Positions 15,558-23,223 of a DNA stretch of 34,350 nucleotides are shown here, piece by piece. Below the pieces are notes generated by a model that ran no database searches, was not told the DNA's origin, and saw only the letters and a program-made list of their open reading frames with translations. The stretch is from contig JAZQLC010000065.1 in the NCBI GenBank assembly GCA_045542485.1, positions 1-34,350 on the forward strand. Reading direction: 5' to 3'. The position numbers were made by a program, and so were the translations under genes. This DNA is from SIG575 sp045542485. Lineage in GTDB: Bacteria > Bacillota > Clostridia > Oscillospirales > Acutalibacteraceae. How positions within the stretch are numbered: position 1 is the stretch's first letter; each line of letters starts with the position of its first letter.

Positions 15558-15658
15558 ATGAAAAACAAAAACCAACAATATATACTATAGCCACGGCGCA
15601 TCTTGACACCTCGTGGCTCTGGAAGTTAGAGCAGACAATGATAACAAAAAAGAAATAA
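15558..15658 (+). pseudogene. GH38 alpha-mannosidase, frameshifted N-terminal stub
   Basis: Five bases after the previous stop an ATG opens MKNKN, and one base out of frame (from 15569) the sequence reads KPTIYTIATAHLDTSWLW followed by KLEQT, then soon a stop at 15656-15658. HLDTSWLW is the metal-binding H-x-D-x-x-W signature at the very start of GH38 alpha-mannosidases. A single lost A in the A-run restores frame with the ATG. The remaining ~1,000 codons are deleted; the 100 bp up to the next gene hold an unrecognised open stretch. The family is known for alpha-mannoside hydrolysis in the cytoplasm. Confidence 0.75.
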
Positions 15659-15761
15659 TGTATGCCGGGCTTATTGCTTGCCGTAAATTGGTTACAGATA
15701 CAATCAGCAACGACGAAAAAACATTCTCGGTCTTACATCAACAAACGGAGAAAAAACAACT

Positions 15762-16922
15762 ATGGAAATAAGATATATAAAACCCGAGGAAGCAACTGAT
15801 TATCAAAAAGTTTCAGCAGCTTCGTTTATATGGAAGTTCAATGCTGAAGAGGATACCACAGTTGAAGTACCGGTTCTTGCAGCATTCGAGGAAGATAAGC
15901 TCATTGCGGGAGCTGAAATTTTTGATTTCAGAACTAACTACTGCGGAAATTTCCTGAATTCAGTCTTTATAAGCGGTGTCTGCAGTCAGCCCGAGTGCAG
16001 AAGAATGGGTGGTGTTCGCGAGATTATGAAAAAAATCGGCGAAACTGCTATTGAAAATGACTGGACATTCGGGTTTCTTCAACCCTTTTCAATTGAATAC
16101 TACGAAAAATTCGGATATGCAAATCTTAACCGTATGTTTGCAATAAAGGTTCCGTTTGAAAAGCTTAAACATATTCCGCGCAACACCGATGTTGTTCTTT
16201 ATACAGGTGAACAGTTTGAAGAACTCCGTAAACTTCACGAAAAATGTGCCTTGAAAGAAAATCTGATGACTCTTCGTGAGGAGAAAAAGCATTTCTGCGA
16301 TACGCCTCTCGAAAGCACCGACTATACGTATATCAGATATGATTCAGACGGAGTTGCAGATGGTTATGTACGTTTTATCGTCGGCAGACCCAATGACCTT
16401 ATCGTTGAAGAGCTGTTTGTTCTTTCGCTTGAAGCACTTTACGGCTTAATCGGATTTCTGCGGAATTACGACGGTATAGTTAAAAATCTGATTGTCAGAA
16501 AGCAGTATCAGGGCAGTGATTTTGCCTGTGTTGCAGACAGAATTGACGGTGTGACATATGAATACAACGGCGGAGCGGCAGGAAGAATCTATAACCTGCA
16601 AAAGCTTCTTGAAAACAATACCTATCCCCAAGAATACGGAAAATTCCGTTTGAGGTGTATTGACGAATTCGAGCAGAACAACGGGATTTTCGACGTTGAA
16701 TATCAGAACGGGAAAGCAGTTGTCACGCGCAAGCCTCAGGTCGATTACGATATATCTCTCACGGCATCAGCCGCCGCAAGGCTTATGCTTGCGGGTGAAG
16801 GACATAATTCACAAACCGCCACATACATTGAAGGTGTCGAAATAAAAGGAAATGCAAATGATTTTTTCAGAGCGTTTCCTTACCGTCACACACGTTTTTC
16901 TGATAGCAGATGGTCAATTTAA
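15762..16922 (+). CDS. Eis-like GNAT acetyltransferase with SCP2-like C-terminal domain
   Basis: The product is 386 residues, the length of the Eis family (tandem GNAT plus sterol-carrier fold). Residues ~55-100 hold the first acetyl-CoA site (VFISGVCSQPECRRMGGVRE) followed by FGFLQPFSIEYYEKFGYANL, the family's most conserved stretch. The middle has a second, degenerate GNAT repeat. The C-terminal ~100 residues (FDVEYQNGKAVVTRKPQVDY, SLTASAAARLMLAGEG) match the SCP2-like lobe. Eis proteins acetylate amines of antibiotics, peptides or polyamines. Here the gene lies in a glycan island between a GH38 stub and a DUF4838 gene, so an amino-sugar or peptide substrate is conceivable. No signal peptide: cytoplasmic. 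Confidence 0.82.
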   Translation: MEIRYIKPEEATDYQKVSAASFIWKFNAEEDTTVEVPVLAAFEEDKLIAGAEIFDFRTNYCGNFLNSVFISGVCSQPECRRMGGVREIMKKIGETAIENDWTFGFLQPFSIEYYEKFGYANLNRMFAIKVPFEKLKHIPRNTDVVLYTGEQFEELRKLHEKCALKENLMTLREEKKHFCDTPLESTDYTYIRYDSDGVADGYVRFIVGRPNDLIVEELFVLSLEALYGLIGFLRNYDGIVKNLIVRKQYQGSDFACVADRIDGVTYEYNGGAAGRIYNLQKLLENNTYPQEYGKFRLRCIDEFEQNNGIFDVEYQNGKAVVTRKPQVDYDISLTASAAARLMLAGEGHNSQTATYIEGVEIKGNANDFFRAFPYRHTRFSDSRWSI

Positions 16923-16953
16923 TTGCAACGTATAATTTAAGGAGATGCTTAAA

Positions 16954-18855
16954 ATGACAAAAAAATTTGTTTGTGCAATTCTTGTCTGCGTTATAGTTTT
17001 ATCATTATGCGCACTTCCCGTATCTGCCGCTGAAAAGGGATTCTCAGTTGCGGATACAGTTATAGTATTGTCCGAAAAAGCAAGCATCACGGATAGCTAT
17101 GCCGCAAGCCGCCTTAAATATTATCTTGACGAAATTACAGGCGACGATATTGAAATTGTAAGCGGTGAAACACAAAAAGAATACAAAATCACATTGCAGG
17201 GAACAACAGATAATCCCGATGGAAGCTACACCATAACTTCAACCAAAAACGAACTTGTTATTAACGGTTCAGGTAACAAAGGAACGATAAACGGCGTTTA
17301 CCGCTTTCTTGAAGAATTCTGCGGTTGTCATTGGTATGAATCAGAGGTTATTGTAATTCCTAAAAATGAAAACCTCTCCGTACCGAACGGAATAAATATT
17401 GAATATACGCCCTTTTTTGAGTACACGGAAACGGATACGAAAAGCTCATCAGATGCAGAGTTTGCCCTTGCAAACGGTCTTACCGGCGGAATTTACAAAG
17501 ACCTTACATCGGAGCAAGGCGGTGCAGTTGAATACATAGGCGCCGGAAGCCATACTCTTGTCAATCAATACTGCAAGCCCTCAGTTTATTTTGAGGAGCA
17601 TCCGGAATATTTTGCTCTTGTTGACGGTGTGCGAACGGGAACTCAGCTTTGCCTTACCAATGAGGACGTCAAGGATATCGTAACAGCGCAGGCTCTTGCG
17701 TTGCTTGAAGAAAAACACAATCCGGACGCATCTTTGCAGATTTTATCGGTTACTCAGGCAGATAACGGATATTACTGCCAATGTGAAAACTGTAAGGCTC
17801 TTGACGAAGCAAACGGCTCTCAGGCAGGCACGATGATAACCTTTGCAAACGAAATTGCAAAGCGTATTAAAGCCGACGGTAAATACGATAATATTGCAAT
17901 TGACACTTTTGCTTATCAGTATACACGCAAGGCACCTACCGCGGTTGTTCCCCGTGAGGATGTTATTGTCCGTCTGTGTTCAATAGAATGCTGCTTCGGT
18001 CACGCTCTTGACGACCCCGACTGTAAAAACAACACTGAGTTTATGAAAGATCTTGAAGAATGGAGCAGAATCTGCAACAGACTTTATATATGGAACTACA
18101 ATCTTAACTGCGATGAAAGCATAAATATTTATGCAAACTTCGGTGTTATGCAGAGAAATACACAGATTTTTTATGAGCATAATGTAAAAGGCATATATCA
18201 GCAGGGTGTTTATTACATTTCTGAAAGTGACGGAGAATTCGGCGAAATGAAGACCTATCTGCTTTCAAAGCTTATGCAGAATCCTTACCTTGACTTTGAT
18301 GAAGAAATGACAGGGTATATGACAGCGGTTTACGGCCCCGGCGGAGTACACCTTAAAGAATTCATAGATATCGTAACAGATCACGCCGTTACAAAATTTA
18401 AACACCTCTACATTGAAGAGGATTCACGCTTTTCGCTGCCCGGTATGATGCCGTGGGAAGTCGGCCGATGCGATGAACTTTGGGAAAATGCAAAATCAGA
18501 GGCAGAAAATGAGAAACAACTTAACCGCATTCTTCGTTCTGAAATCTGCTGGAGATACTGGAAATGTTCCAATATGCGTTCTGAATTTTCATTGTTTCAG
18601 CATCCGTATCTGTTTATGAAGGCGAGAAAAGACCTTTATAACGATTTTGTGAAATTCGGAATCACGCGAATGGGTGAAAGACCCAATCACGAGCTTTCCG
18701 ATAACGATTTAAGGCATCTGACAAGAAGAATCTATACCTGGATAACCCTTTATGACGAACCGATATGGGATGCAATTAATCCCTATGCCGTTACTTTCTA
18801 TGAGCTTATGGAAAAGCTTTATACAACCGTGCATTTCATGACGCGGACATCATAA
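16954..18855 (+). CDS. Secreted DUF4838 (GH163-like) protein, island copy 1
   Basis: I choose the ATG at 16954, 9 bases after AAGGAG; an ATG at 16945 overlaps the SD. The 633 residues begin with a cleavable signal peptide (MTKKFVCAILVCVIVLSLCA, site after VSAA). Next come a GH67N-like domain (TVIVLSEKASITDSYAASRL, TINGVYRFLEEFCGCHWY) and DUF4838 with LCLTNEDV, SVTQADNGYYCQCENC near residue 274, GTMITFANEIAKRI, IDTFAYQYTRKAP and VRLCSIECCFG. It is clearly homologous to the genes at 5384 and 20320 but the most divergent of the three, and secreted freely rather than anchored. Likely an extracellular endo-glycosidase; substrate unproven. Confidence 0.8.
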   Translation: MTKKFVCAILVCVIVLSLCALPVSAAEKGFSVADTVIVLSEKASITDSYAASRLKYYLDEITGDDIEIVSGETQKEYKITLQGTTDNPDGSYTITSTKNELVINGSGNKGTINGVYRFLEEFCGCHWYESEVIVIPKNENLSVPNGINIEYTPFFEYTETDTKSSSDAEFALANGLTGGIYKDLTSEQGGAVEYIGAGSHTLVNQYCKPSVYFEEHPEYFALVDGVRTGTQLCLTNEDVKDIVTAQALALLEEKHNPDASLQILSVTQADNGYYCQCENCKALDEANGSQAGTMITFANEIAKRIKADGKYDNIAIDTFAYQYTRKAPTAVVPREDVIVRLCSIECCFGHALDDPDCKNNTEFMKDLEEWSRICNRLYIWNYNLNCDESINIYANFGVMQRNTQIFYEHNVKGIYQQGVYYISESDGEFGEMKTYLLSKLMQNPYLDFDEEMTGYMTAVYGPGGVHLKEFIDIVTDHAVTKFKHLYIEEDSRFSLPGMMPWEVGRCDELWENAKSEAENEKQLNRILRSEICWRYWKCSNMRSEFSLFQHPYLFMKARKDLYNDFVKFGITRMGERPNHELSDNDLRHLTRRIYTWITLYDEPIWDAINPYAVTFYELMEKLYTTVHFMTRTS

Positions 18856-18864
18856 CTCAGGTGA

Positions 18865-18963
18865 AAATATGAAATATTATATAGCACAGTTTTTGCACAG
18901 ATTGCAGGCATTATTTCTTCCCTCATAGCGCTTTACAGATACAGAAATACCGATAAAAAATAA
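18865..18963 (+). pseudogene. C-terminal remnant with one membrane segment
   Basis: A 32-codon open stretch without a start codon reads VFAQIAGIISSLIALYRYRN near its end, then a stop at 18961-18963. It looks like the tail of a lost membrane protein. The real SD of the next gene (AAGGAGG) follows immediately. A short ATG frame at 18870 gives 19 residues of no recognisable kind. Confidence 0.3.
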
Positions 18964-18974
18964 GGAGGCATACA

Positions 18975-20249
18975 ATGAACGGAATAAACAGCTTTTTTCT
19001 TATAATTCTTATTGCATACGGAAGCTTTGTTTCTCTTCTGGCGAATCCTAAAGCGCCCGAAGATACGGCAGATTTTTCTCCTGTTGCAAGATTTATAGTA
19101 ACAAGTGATTCACATATCACTACAATTGGTGATGTTCAAAGCTTCAGACTTCAGCGTATGATTAAATTGGGCTATGATATTGCCGAAAAAGATAAAAGCT
19201 ATAATAAACTGGATGCAGTGCTTATCGCAGGCGATGTTACGGATATGGGAACAAAAATTGCCTTCGGAAGCATTAAAGCGGCAATAACGCCTGTTATCAA
19301 AGATGACACACAGTTTCTTGCAACCATTTCAACCTCTCACGATGACCGCAATCTGGGCAAAGCATCTCTTGAACTTTACGAAGAAATTATGGAGCAGGAA
19401 ACAGATTTTCACCGTGTCATAAACGGTTTCCATTTTATCGGAGTATCAGCCTCAAAAATTGAGGGTGAGCATTACAGCGAGTATCAGAAGGAATGGCTGG
19501 TTGAACAGCTTGATCTTGCCGTTGCCGATGATCCGTCAAAGCCTGTTTTTGTTATTCAGCATGAGCATATTTCAAATACTGTTTACGGTAGCTCCGACTT
19601 TGAAGGCTGGGGAATGCCTGATTTTGCAGAAATCCTCGAAAAATATCCTCAGGTTATTGATTTTTCCGGTCACTCTCATTATCCCAACAATGATCCAAGG
19701 TCAATCTGGCAGGGGGATTATACTGCTATCGGTACAGGCGGACTTTATTATACCGAGCTGACTGTCGATGACATCAAAACATTCCACCCCACGGATTACA
19801 GATTTGTTTCAACATTCTGGGTTGTGGAAATTGATGCAGAAAACCGTATCAGACTCAGAGCTGTTGACCTTTTATCAAAGGAATATCTTTGTGAATATAT
19901 CCTTGAAAGTCCTTTTGACCGTAAATACACACCTGAACAGCAGATGCTCCGTTCAAAGCCCCCCGTGTTTGAAGATGATGCATCAGCTAAGATAATAGGA
20001 AAAAACATTTATCTTGATTCTGCTAAGTCAACAGACGGCATGCCCATATTTATTTACAGAGCATACACCGTTGATGCTGAGAGAAACAGAACTCAGGTAG
20101 GCAAAACCGTGCCCTCATATTATCGTTACAATGTACCGGATAGAGTTACAATTAAATTGGAAAACCTGCCTGAAGAGGATTACACTCTTGAAATAGTTGC
20201 AGAAAACTGCTACGGAATGCAATCTGAACCTCTTAAAGTACAGTTTTAA
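18975..20249 (+). CDS. Secreted or anchored calcineurin-like metallophosphoesterase
   Basis: The product has 424 residues with an N-terminal hydrophobic segment (SFFLIILIAYGSFVSLLA). The phosphoesterase domain has TSDSHI (D45, H47), IAGDVTDMG (D87), QHEHI near 195 and SGHSHYPNN near 231, matching the two-metal site. The usual GNHD box is STSHDD (near 120), so the metal-bridging asparagine is replaced by serine. The last ~95 residues (from about KPPVFEDD) form a beta-sandwich, fibronectin/Ig-like (IFIYRAYTVDAERNRTQVGK). AAGGAGG precedes the ATG by 7-8 bases. It may remove phosphate from an extracellular sugar, lipid or nucleotide; it is last in the plus-strand island run and ends at a shared terminator. 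Confidence 0.78.
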   Translation: MNGINSFFLIILIAYGSFVSLLANPKAPEDTADFSPVARFIVTSDSHITTIGDVQSFRLQRMIKLGYDIAEKDKSYNKLDAVLIAGDVTDMGTKIAFGSIKAAITPVIKDDTQFLATISTSHDDRNLGKASLELYEEIMEQETDFHRVINGFHFIGVSASKIEGEHYSEYQKEWLVEQLDLAVADDPSKPVFVIQHEHISNTVYGSSDFEGWGMPDFAEILEKYPQVIDFSGHSHYPNNDPRSIWQGDYTAIGTGGLYYTELTVDDIKTFHPTDYRFVSTFWVVEIDAENRIRLRAVDLLSKEYLCEYILESPFDRKYTPEQQMLRSKPPVFEDDASAKIIGKNIYLDSAKSTDGMPIFIYRAYTVDAERNRTQVGKTVPSYYRYNVPDRVTIKLENLPEEDYTLEIVAENCYGMQSEPLKVQF

Positions 20250-20264
20250 GTTATAATCGGACAA

Positions 20265-20291
20265 AAAAGCATCGACTTAGTCGATGCTTTT
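20265..20291. terminator. Bidirectional terminator between convergent genes
   Basis: AAAAGCATCGAC (20265-20276), loop TTA and GTCGATGCTTTT (20280-20291) form a perfect stem with A and T tracts on the two sides. It serves both the metallophosphoesterase and the minus-strand DUF4838 gene. Confidence 0.9.
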
Positions 20292-20319
20292 CTGCTGTTT
20301 TATCTGATTCAAATACCTT

Positions 20320-22263
20320 TTATTTTCTCTCTACCCATTCTGCAGGAACGGAGTAGAAATCGGGGGTTTCGGCGAGTTTGCCGGTATGACGGGGATTACC
20401 TATCATAAGTGTAGTAATATTGAAATGCACCATATCGTTATAGAGCTTTTTATTTTCGTCAATGCGCTTAAACTCATTAAGTGCGCAGAATTCACCGCGT
20501 TTCATATTTGCCTTCCAGTATCTCCAGCAAATCTGCGAACGCTTAACATTTTCCTTCTGCCACTCGGTTCCGGCTTGGGCTATTGCATTTTCCCAAAGCT
20601 CATTATATTCTCTGAGTGTCTTATTGTCAATATCAAGAACTGTTGTTGCGTAGTATTTATCGAAGCAACCCATACCATATTCCATATTCATATGCTCAGG
20701 GAATATAAGCCAGTACTGAATTATATTAAAGCCGAAGCCGTTGTTTTCGTCAATTCCGTTGATGAAATCAATTATATTCTGATAGCCTGCACCGTAATAG
20801 GCTTCACAGAACTCGTACATAAGCTTGTCAGCATCCTGATAAGGATCCCACATAAGACGGGAAAGCATATAGCATCGTAGTGCTGCAAATTCGCCGTCGG
20901 CACCTCTTCCGCTGGTACCCTCTTCAAAAACACCGATAACATCGTGCTCGGCAAAAATCTGAAGATTACGCTGAATTGCACCGAAGTTGCCGAAGGGACT
21001 GAGCAAGCTGCCGTAATCGGTGGTGTAATCCCATACGAAAAGGTTGTCGCTGATTGCAGACCAATCCTCAAGGTCCTGAATAAATCTCTCGTTGTCCTCG
21101 GAATATCCGCTGTCCATAGGAGCAGAGAATTTGCACTCAATGGAGCAAAGACGGATAACCACATTTTCTCTCGGAACGGTGATAGCGGGAGCCTGTCTTG
21201 TGTAGCCGTCCATATATGCGAATGTGTCAACGAGAACGTCCGGGTAATCCTCTCTAATATCGTCTGCTATTGCATTTACAAAACGGATCATTGTACCTGA
21301 ATGACTGCCTTCCTCGGCATCAATTCTTGCACACTCATCGCATACGCAGTAATTTGCATTATCGTTCTGTGTTACGGAAACAAAAGCCGCATCGGGGGTA
21401 TTTGCCAGCCACTCACGGACAGTTGCTTTTGCAATTTCAAGAGTTTTCGGATTTGTAAGGCAAAGCTGATCTGCTGTTCTTGTACCTGACTCAACTCCCA
21501 ATGCAAAAAGCTCGGGCTCGGTTGCAAGAAGAGAAGTGGGAACAAGACTTGAAAATGTGTGGCAGAAGGGACCCGCATATTCGACACCGAAACCAAGCTC
21601 TTCAGCCATAGAGCCGTCATTCAGTCTGTTTGCAACTTTGTATTCCTTGTTTGTCGTTCCGTACCAGTCAGTCTGTCTGAACATGAAGGGAGGAACGTAG
21701 GTATAATCAATATTTACAGGAACAAGAAGCTTTTCAGCCTCGGGAATAACGGTTAATTCTGTTGTGAAGCAGCGGTAACCGAAATATTCCTCAAGGAAGG
21801 TATAGGCTGAGTAGAGTGTTCCTCTCTTATCTCCGCCCGTAATGACAATGTCATCACCGGATGTTTTTATGCACACACCCTCTTCCCCGAGAGCGGCATA
21901 ATCAACAGCATCATCGTATTCTCTGTTATTCTTACCTACAGAGATTTCTTTTTCGCTTTGAGCTTCCTTATCCGTGATAATAGTGATGTTTGTTCCGTTT
22001 ATTGCACTAAAGGTATCCTTAAGAAGATTTGCTGCAGTAATTTCCGCAGCACTTGCATTTTCGGAAATAACAATAACATAGTCATCGGTTATTTCAAAAA
22101 CCTCTGTCACAGCATCCGTCTTTTCGGGTGGAGTAAAAATGTGTCCCTGCGGCTCAGACGGTACAAATGCTGAGAAAACTGAGGTCAGAACAACGCTCAG
22201 CATCGTAAAAAACGGCATAATAAAGCGGGGATTAATAGAATTAAAAAACGACATAATATCCAT
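20320..22263 (-). CDS. DUF4838 (GH163-like) protein, membrane-anchored, island copy 2
   Basis: I choose the ATG at 22263, 8 bases after AGGAGG; a longer frame to 22302 covers the SD and leader. The 647 residues resemble the gene at 5384 from end to end: the same anchor opening (FFNSINPRFIMPFFTMLSVV), FEITDDYVIVISENASA in the GH67N-like domain, the segment VNIDYTYVPPFMFRQTDWYG, LCLTNPKT, SVTQNDNANYCVCDEC near 306, GTMIRFVNAIADDI and VIRLCSIECKFSAPMDSG. So it is the island's counterpart of the chromosomal copy. It is transcribed alone from a consensus promoter. Predicted role: cell-surface endo-glycosidase; not proven. Confidence 0.8.
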   Translation of the reverse strand: MDIMSFFNSINPRFIMPFFTMLSVVLTSVFSAFVPSEPQGHIFTPPEKTDAVTEVFEITDDYVIVISENASAAEITAANLLKDTFSAINGTNITIITDKEAQSEKEISVGKNNREYDDAVDYAALGEEGVCIKTSGDDIVITGGDKRGTLYSAYTFLEEYFGYRCFTTELTVIPEAEKLLVPVNIDYTYVPPFMFRQTDWYGTTNKEYKVANRLNDGSMAEELGFGVEYAGPFCHTFSSLVPTSLLATEPELFALGVESGTRTADQLCLTNPKTLEIAKATVREWLANTPDAAFVSVTQNDNANYCVCDECARIDAEEGSHSGTMIRFVNAIADDIREDYPDVLVDTFAYMDGYTRQAPAITVPRENVVIRLCSIECKFSAPMDSGYSEDNERFIQDLEDWSAISDNLFVWDYTTDYGSLLSPFGNFGAIQRNLQIFAEHDVIGVFEEGTSGRGADGEFAALRCYMLSRLMWDPYQDADKLMYEFCEAYYGAGYQNIIDFINGIDENNGFGFNIIQYWLIFPEHMNMEYGMGCFDKYYATTVLDIDNKTLREYNELWENAIAQAGTEWQKENVKRSQICWRYWKANMKRGEFCALNEFKRIDENKKLYNDMVHFNITTLMIGNPRHTGKLAETPDFYSVPAEWVERK

Positions 22264-22321
22264 AAACAAATCCTCCTGTTTATAACCTTCTCCCGAGCAC
22301 ATTCCTCATATTCTCAGATTA

Positions 22322-22350
22322 ATTATATACTGTAGCCCTGTATATGTCAA
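22322..22350 (-). promoter_or_regulatory. Consensus promoter for the minus-strand DUF4838 gene
   Basis: On the minus strand TTGACA (22350-22345) and TATAAT (22327-22322) match consensus perfectly with a 17-bp spacer. A leader of about 50 bases follows. It is the strongest-looking promoter in the window. Confidence 0.85.
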
Positions 22351-22426
22351 TCGCACAGTTTTATAAAGGGTTTGTGTATGATTAAGTTAAAACTTTTTTG
22401 CGTTGATTTCTTTATGAAATGAATCG

Positions 22427-22520
22427 TTGAAAAAGCTTTTAGATTATGATAAAATAAGACAATACACCAAAGGAGGTTTTGGCTATAAAAAACAACTCCT
22501 GCATAGGATCGAAAGTAATT
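22427..22520 (+). pseudogene. Promoter and dead gene start
   Basis: TTGAAA (22427-22432) and TAAAAT (22450-22455), 17 bp apart, are followed by AAAGGAGG (22471-22478), but the expected start 8 bases later is ATA, not ATG. The frame from there reads KNNSCIGSKVISVS and merges into the antisense dockerin relic. It appears to be the stump of a lost gene; family unknown. Confidence 0.4.
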
Positions 22521-22629
22521 TCAGTTAGCCTCATTGACATGTGTTGTAAGTATTGATACATCTTCTGCGTCGGCATAACCACTACCATTTACGTCACCAT
22601 CAACAACGATAATATTATTAACATGTTTG
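22521..22629 (-). pseudogene. Dockerin-like C-terminal relic
   Basis: The minus strand reads NIIVVDGDVNGSGYADAEDV, then SILTTHVNEAN and a stop (22523-22521). The D-x-D-x-N-x-x-G-x-x-x-x-x-D calcium loop is the hallmark of type I dockerin repeats, which attach secreted enzymes to cohesin scaffolds. Only one repeat and no catalytic domain remain, so this is the tail of a deleted secreted protein. It shows the donor lineage used dockerins; whether this cell still has cohesins is not visible. Confidence 0.6.
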
Positions 22630-22818
22630 ATTGAAAAAGAGAATTATAAATTTAGAACAAGAAAAAGAATTGTCGATTATTTTGATGATGATGAAATCTA
22701 TAATGCTTTCAAGCGAACTTGGATTGGTGAAAGAATACAGACGTTGGCAAACCTGTATGATGAATTAAATGCCAAAAAGCAAGAACACGATTTAGATTTG
22801 AGCGAATTATTATCATAG
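22627..22818 (+). CDS. Small hypothetical protein near the right island end
   Basis: This frame of 63 codons starts at TTG with no convincing SD. The product is highly charged (RKRIVDYFDDDEIYNAFKRT) with a helical C-terminal half ending DLDLSELLS. I do not recognise it. It may be a remnant of a mobile-element gene or chance. The 250 bp that follow up to the right attachment site hold the inner repeat and no gene; an inverted pair AGTGCAAAA/TTTTGCACT around 22950-23000 could fold into a hairpin. Confidence 0.25.
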   Translation: MIEKENYKFRTRKRIVDYFDDDEIYNAFKRTWIGERIQTLANLYDELNAKKQEHDLDLSELLS

Positions 22819-22887
22819 TAATCAAGTGAGTGTTGGCGAAAATCAAGGCGAGTAATTTGCTGTCTTGTATAATGAGAAAGACAACAT

Positions 22888-22914
22888 AAAAACCAATAAA
22901 AAACCAATATCTCA
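22888..22914 (+). repeat. Inner direct repeat, right copy (candidate integrase arm site)
   Basis: This copy is identical over 27 bases to 11155-11181 and in the same orientation. It lies 157 bp inside the right attachment core. Flanking bases differ, so it is a short site-like repeat rather than a duplicated integrase end. Confidence 0.7.
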
Positions 22915-23071
22915 AGAAATTTGAGTTTTTGAGATGTTGTGATAGGTAGTGCAAAACTATGAAAAGTATAAAAAATACCATTTTTTTGCACTGAAAAAGG
23001 GTGAAAACATTGCTTTTTTAGCTTATAGCACTTTATGAAAAGTTGGATCAGGATGTTGTTTTATAAGGTGA

Positions 23072-23098
23072 AGTTCTCAAAGAGATAATTTCCTTATC
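23072..23098 (+). repeat. Right attachment site (attR), copy of the rpsI 3' end
   Basis: The copy encodes KFSKR-stop in phase as in rpsI but has no ribosomal gene before it: upstream sequence is island, downstream is a terminator resembling the native rpsI one. One base differs from the left copy. Confidence 0.85.
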
Positions 23099-23111
23099 TT
23101 CACAAACAAAC

Positions 23112-23146
23112 CCCCGAAAGCGTTATGCTTTCGGGGATATTTTTTA
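23112..23146 (+). terminator. Orphan terminator after attR, probably the original rpsI terminator
   Basis: CCCCGAAAGC and GCTTTCGGGG make a perfect 10-bp stem around GTTAT, followed by ATATTTTTT. No gene ends just before it, consistent with displacement by the island. Confidence 0.85.
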
Positions 23147-23159
23147 ATAAAAAGAGGGG

Positions 23160-23203
23160 TGGACTGACGGTCCATTGACAATAAATGCGTGTTTATGTAA
23201 AAT
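23160..23203 (+). promoter_or_regulatory. Promoter and flanking palindrome of the XRE gene
   Basis: TTGACA (23175-23180) and TAAAAT (23198-23203) have a 17-bp spacer. The inverted repeat TGGAC-TGACG-GTCCA (23160-23174) abuts the -35 box and may be an autoregulatory operator. Confidence 0.7.
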
Positions 23204-23223
23204 ACAAACAGAGGTGATTGTCT

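Larger units (their letters stand above)
11072..23098. mobile_element. 12-kb genomic island integrated at rpsI
   Basis: The interval is bounded by a 27-bp direct repeat of the rpsI 3' end (copies exactly 12,000 bp apart) and carries a tyrosine integrase gene, now truncated, beside the left repeat. A second repeat pair (11155-11181 and 22888-22914) lies just inside both ends, as integrase arm sites would. Each core copy is followed by its own terminator: the left one would come from the element, the right one would be the original rpsI terminator. Cargo is a glycan-utilisation set with several decayed genes. No conjugation, replication or excisionase gene is seen, so the island is probably fixed. 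Confidence 0.75.

Noticed and set aside
14837..15601. A 254-codon minus-strand frame opposite the second ceramidase-fold gene
   Set aside because: It lies wholly antisense to a gene with clear family motifs and signal peptide, lacks an SD, and is cysteine- and isoleucine-rich in the way of shadow frames.
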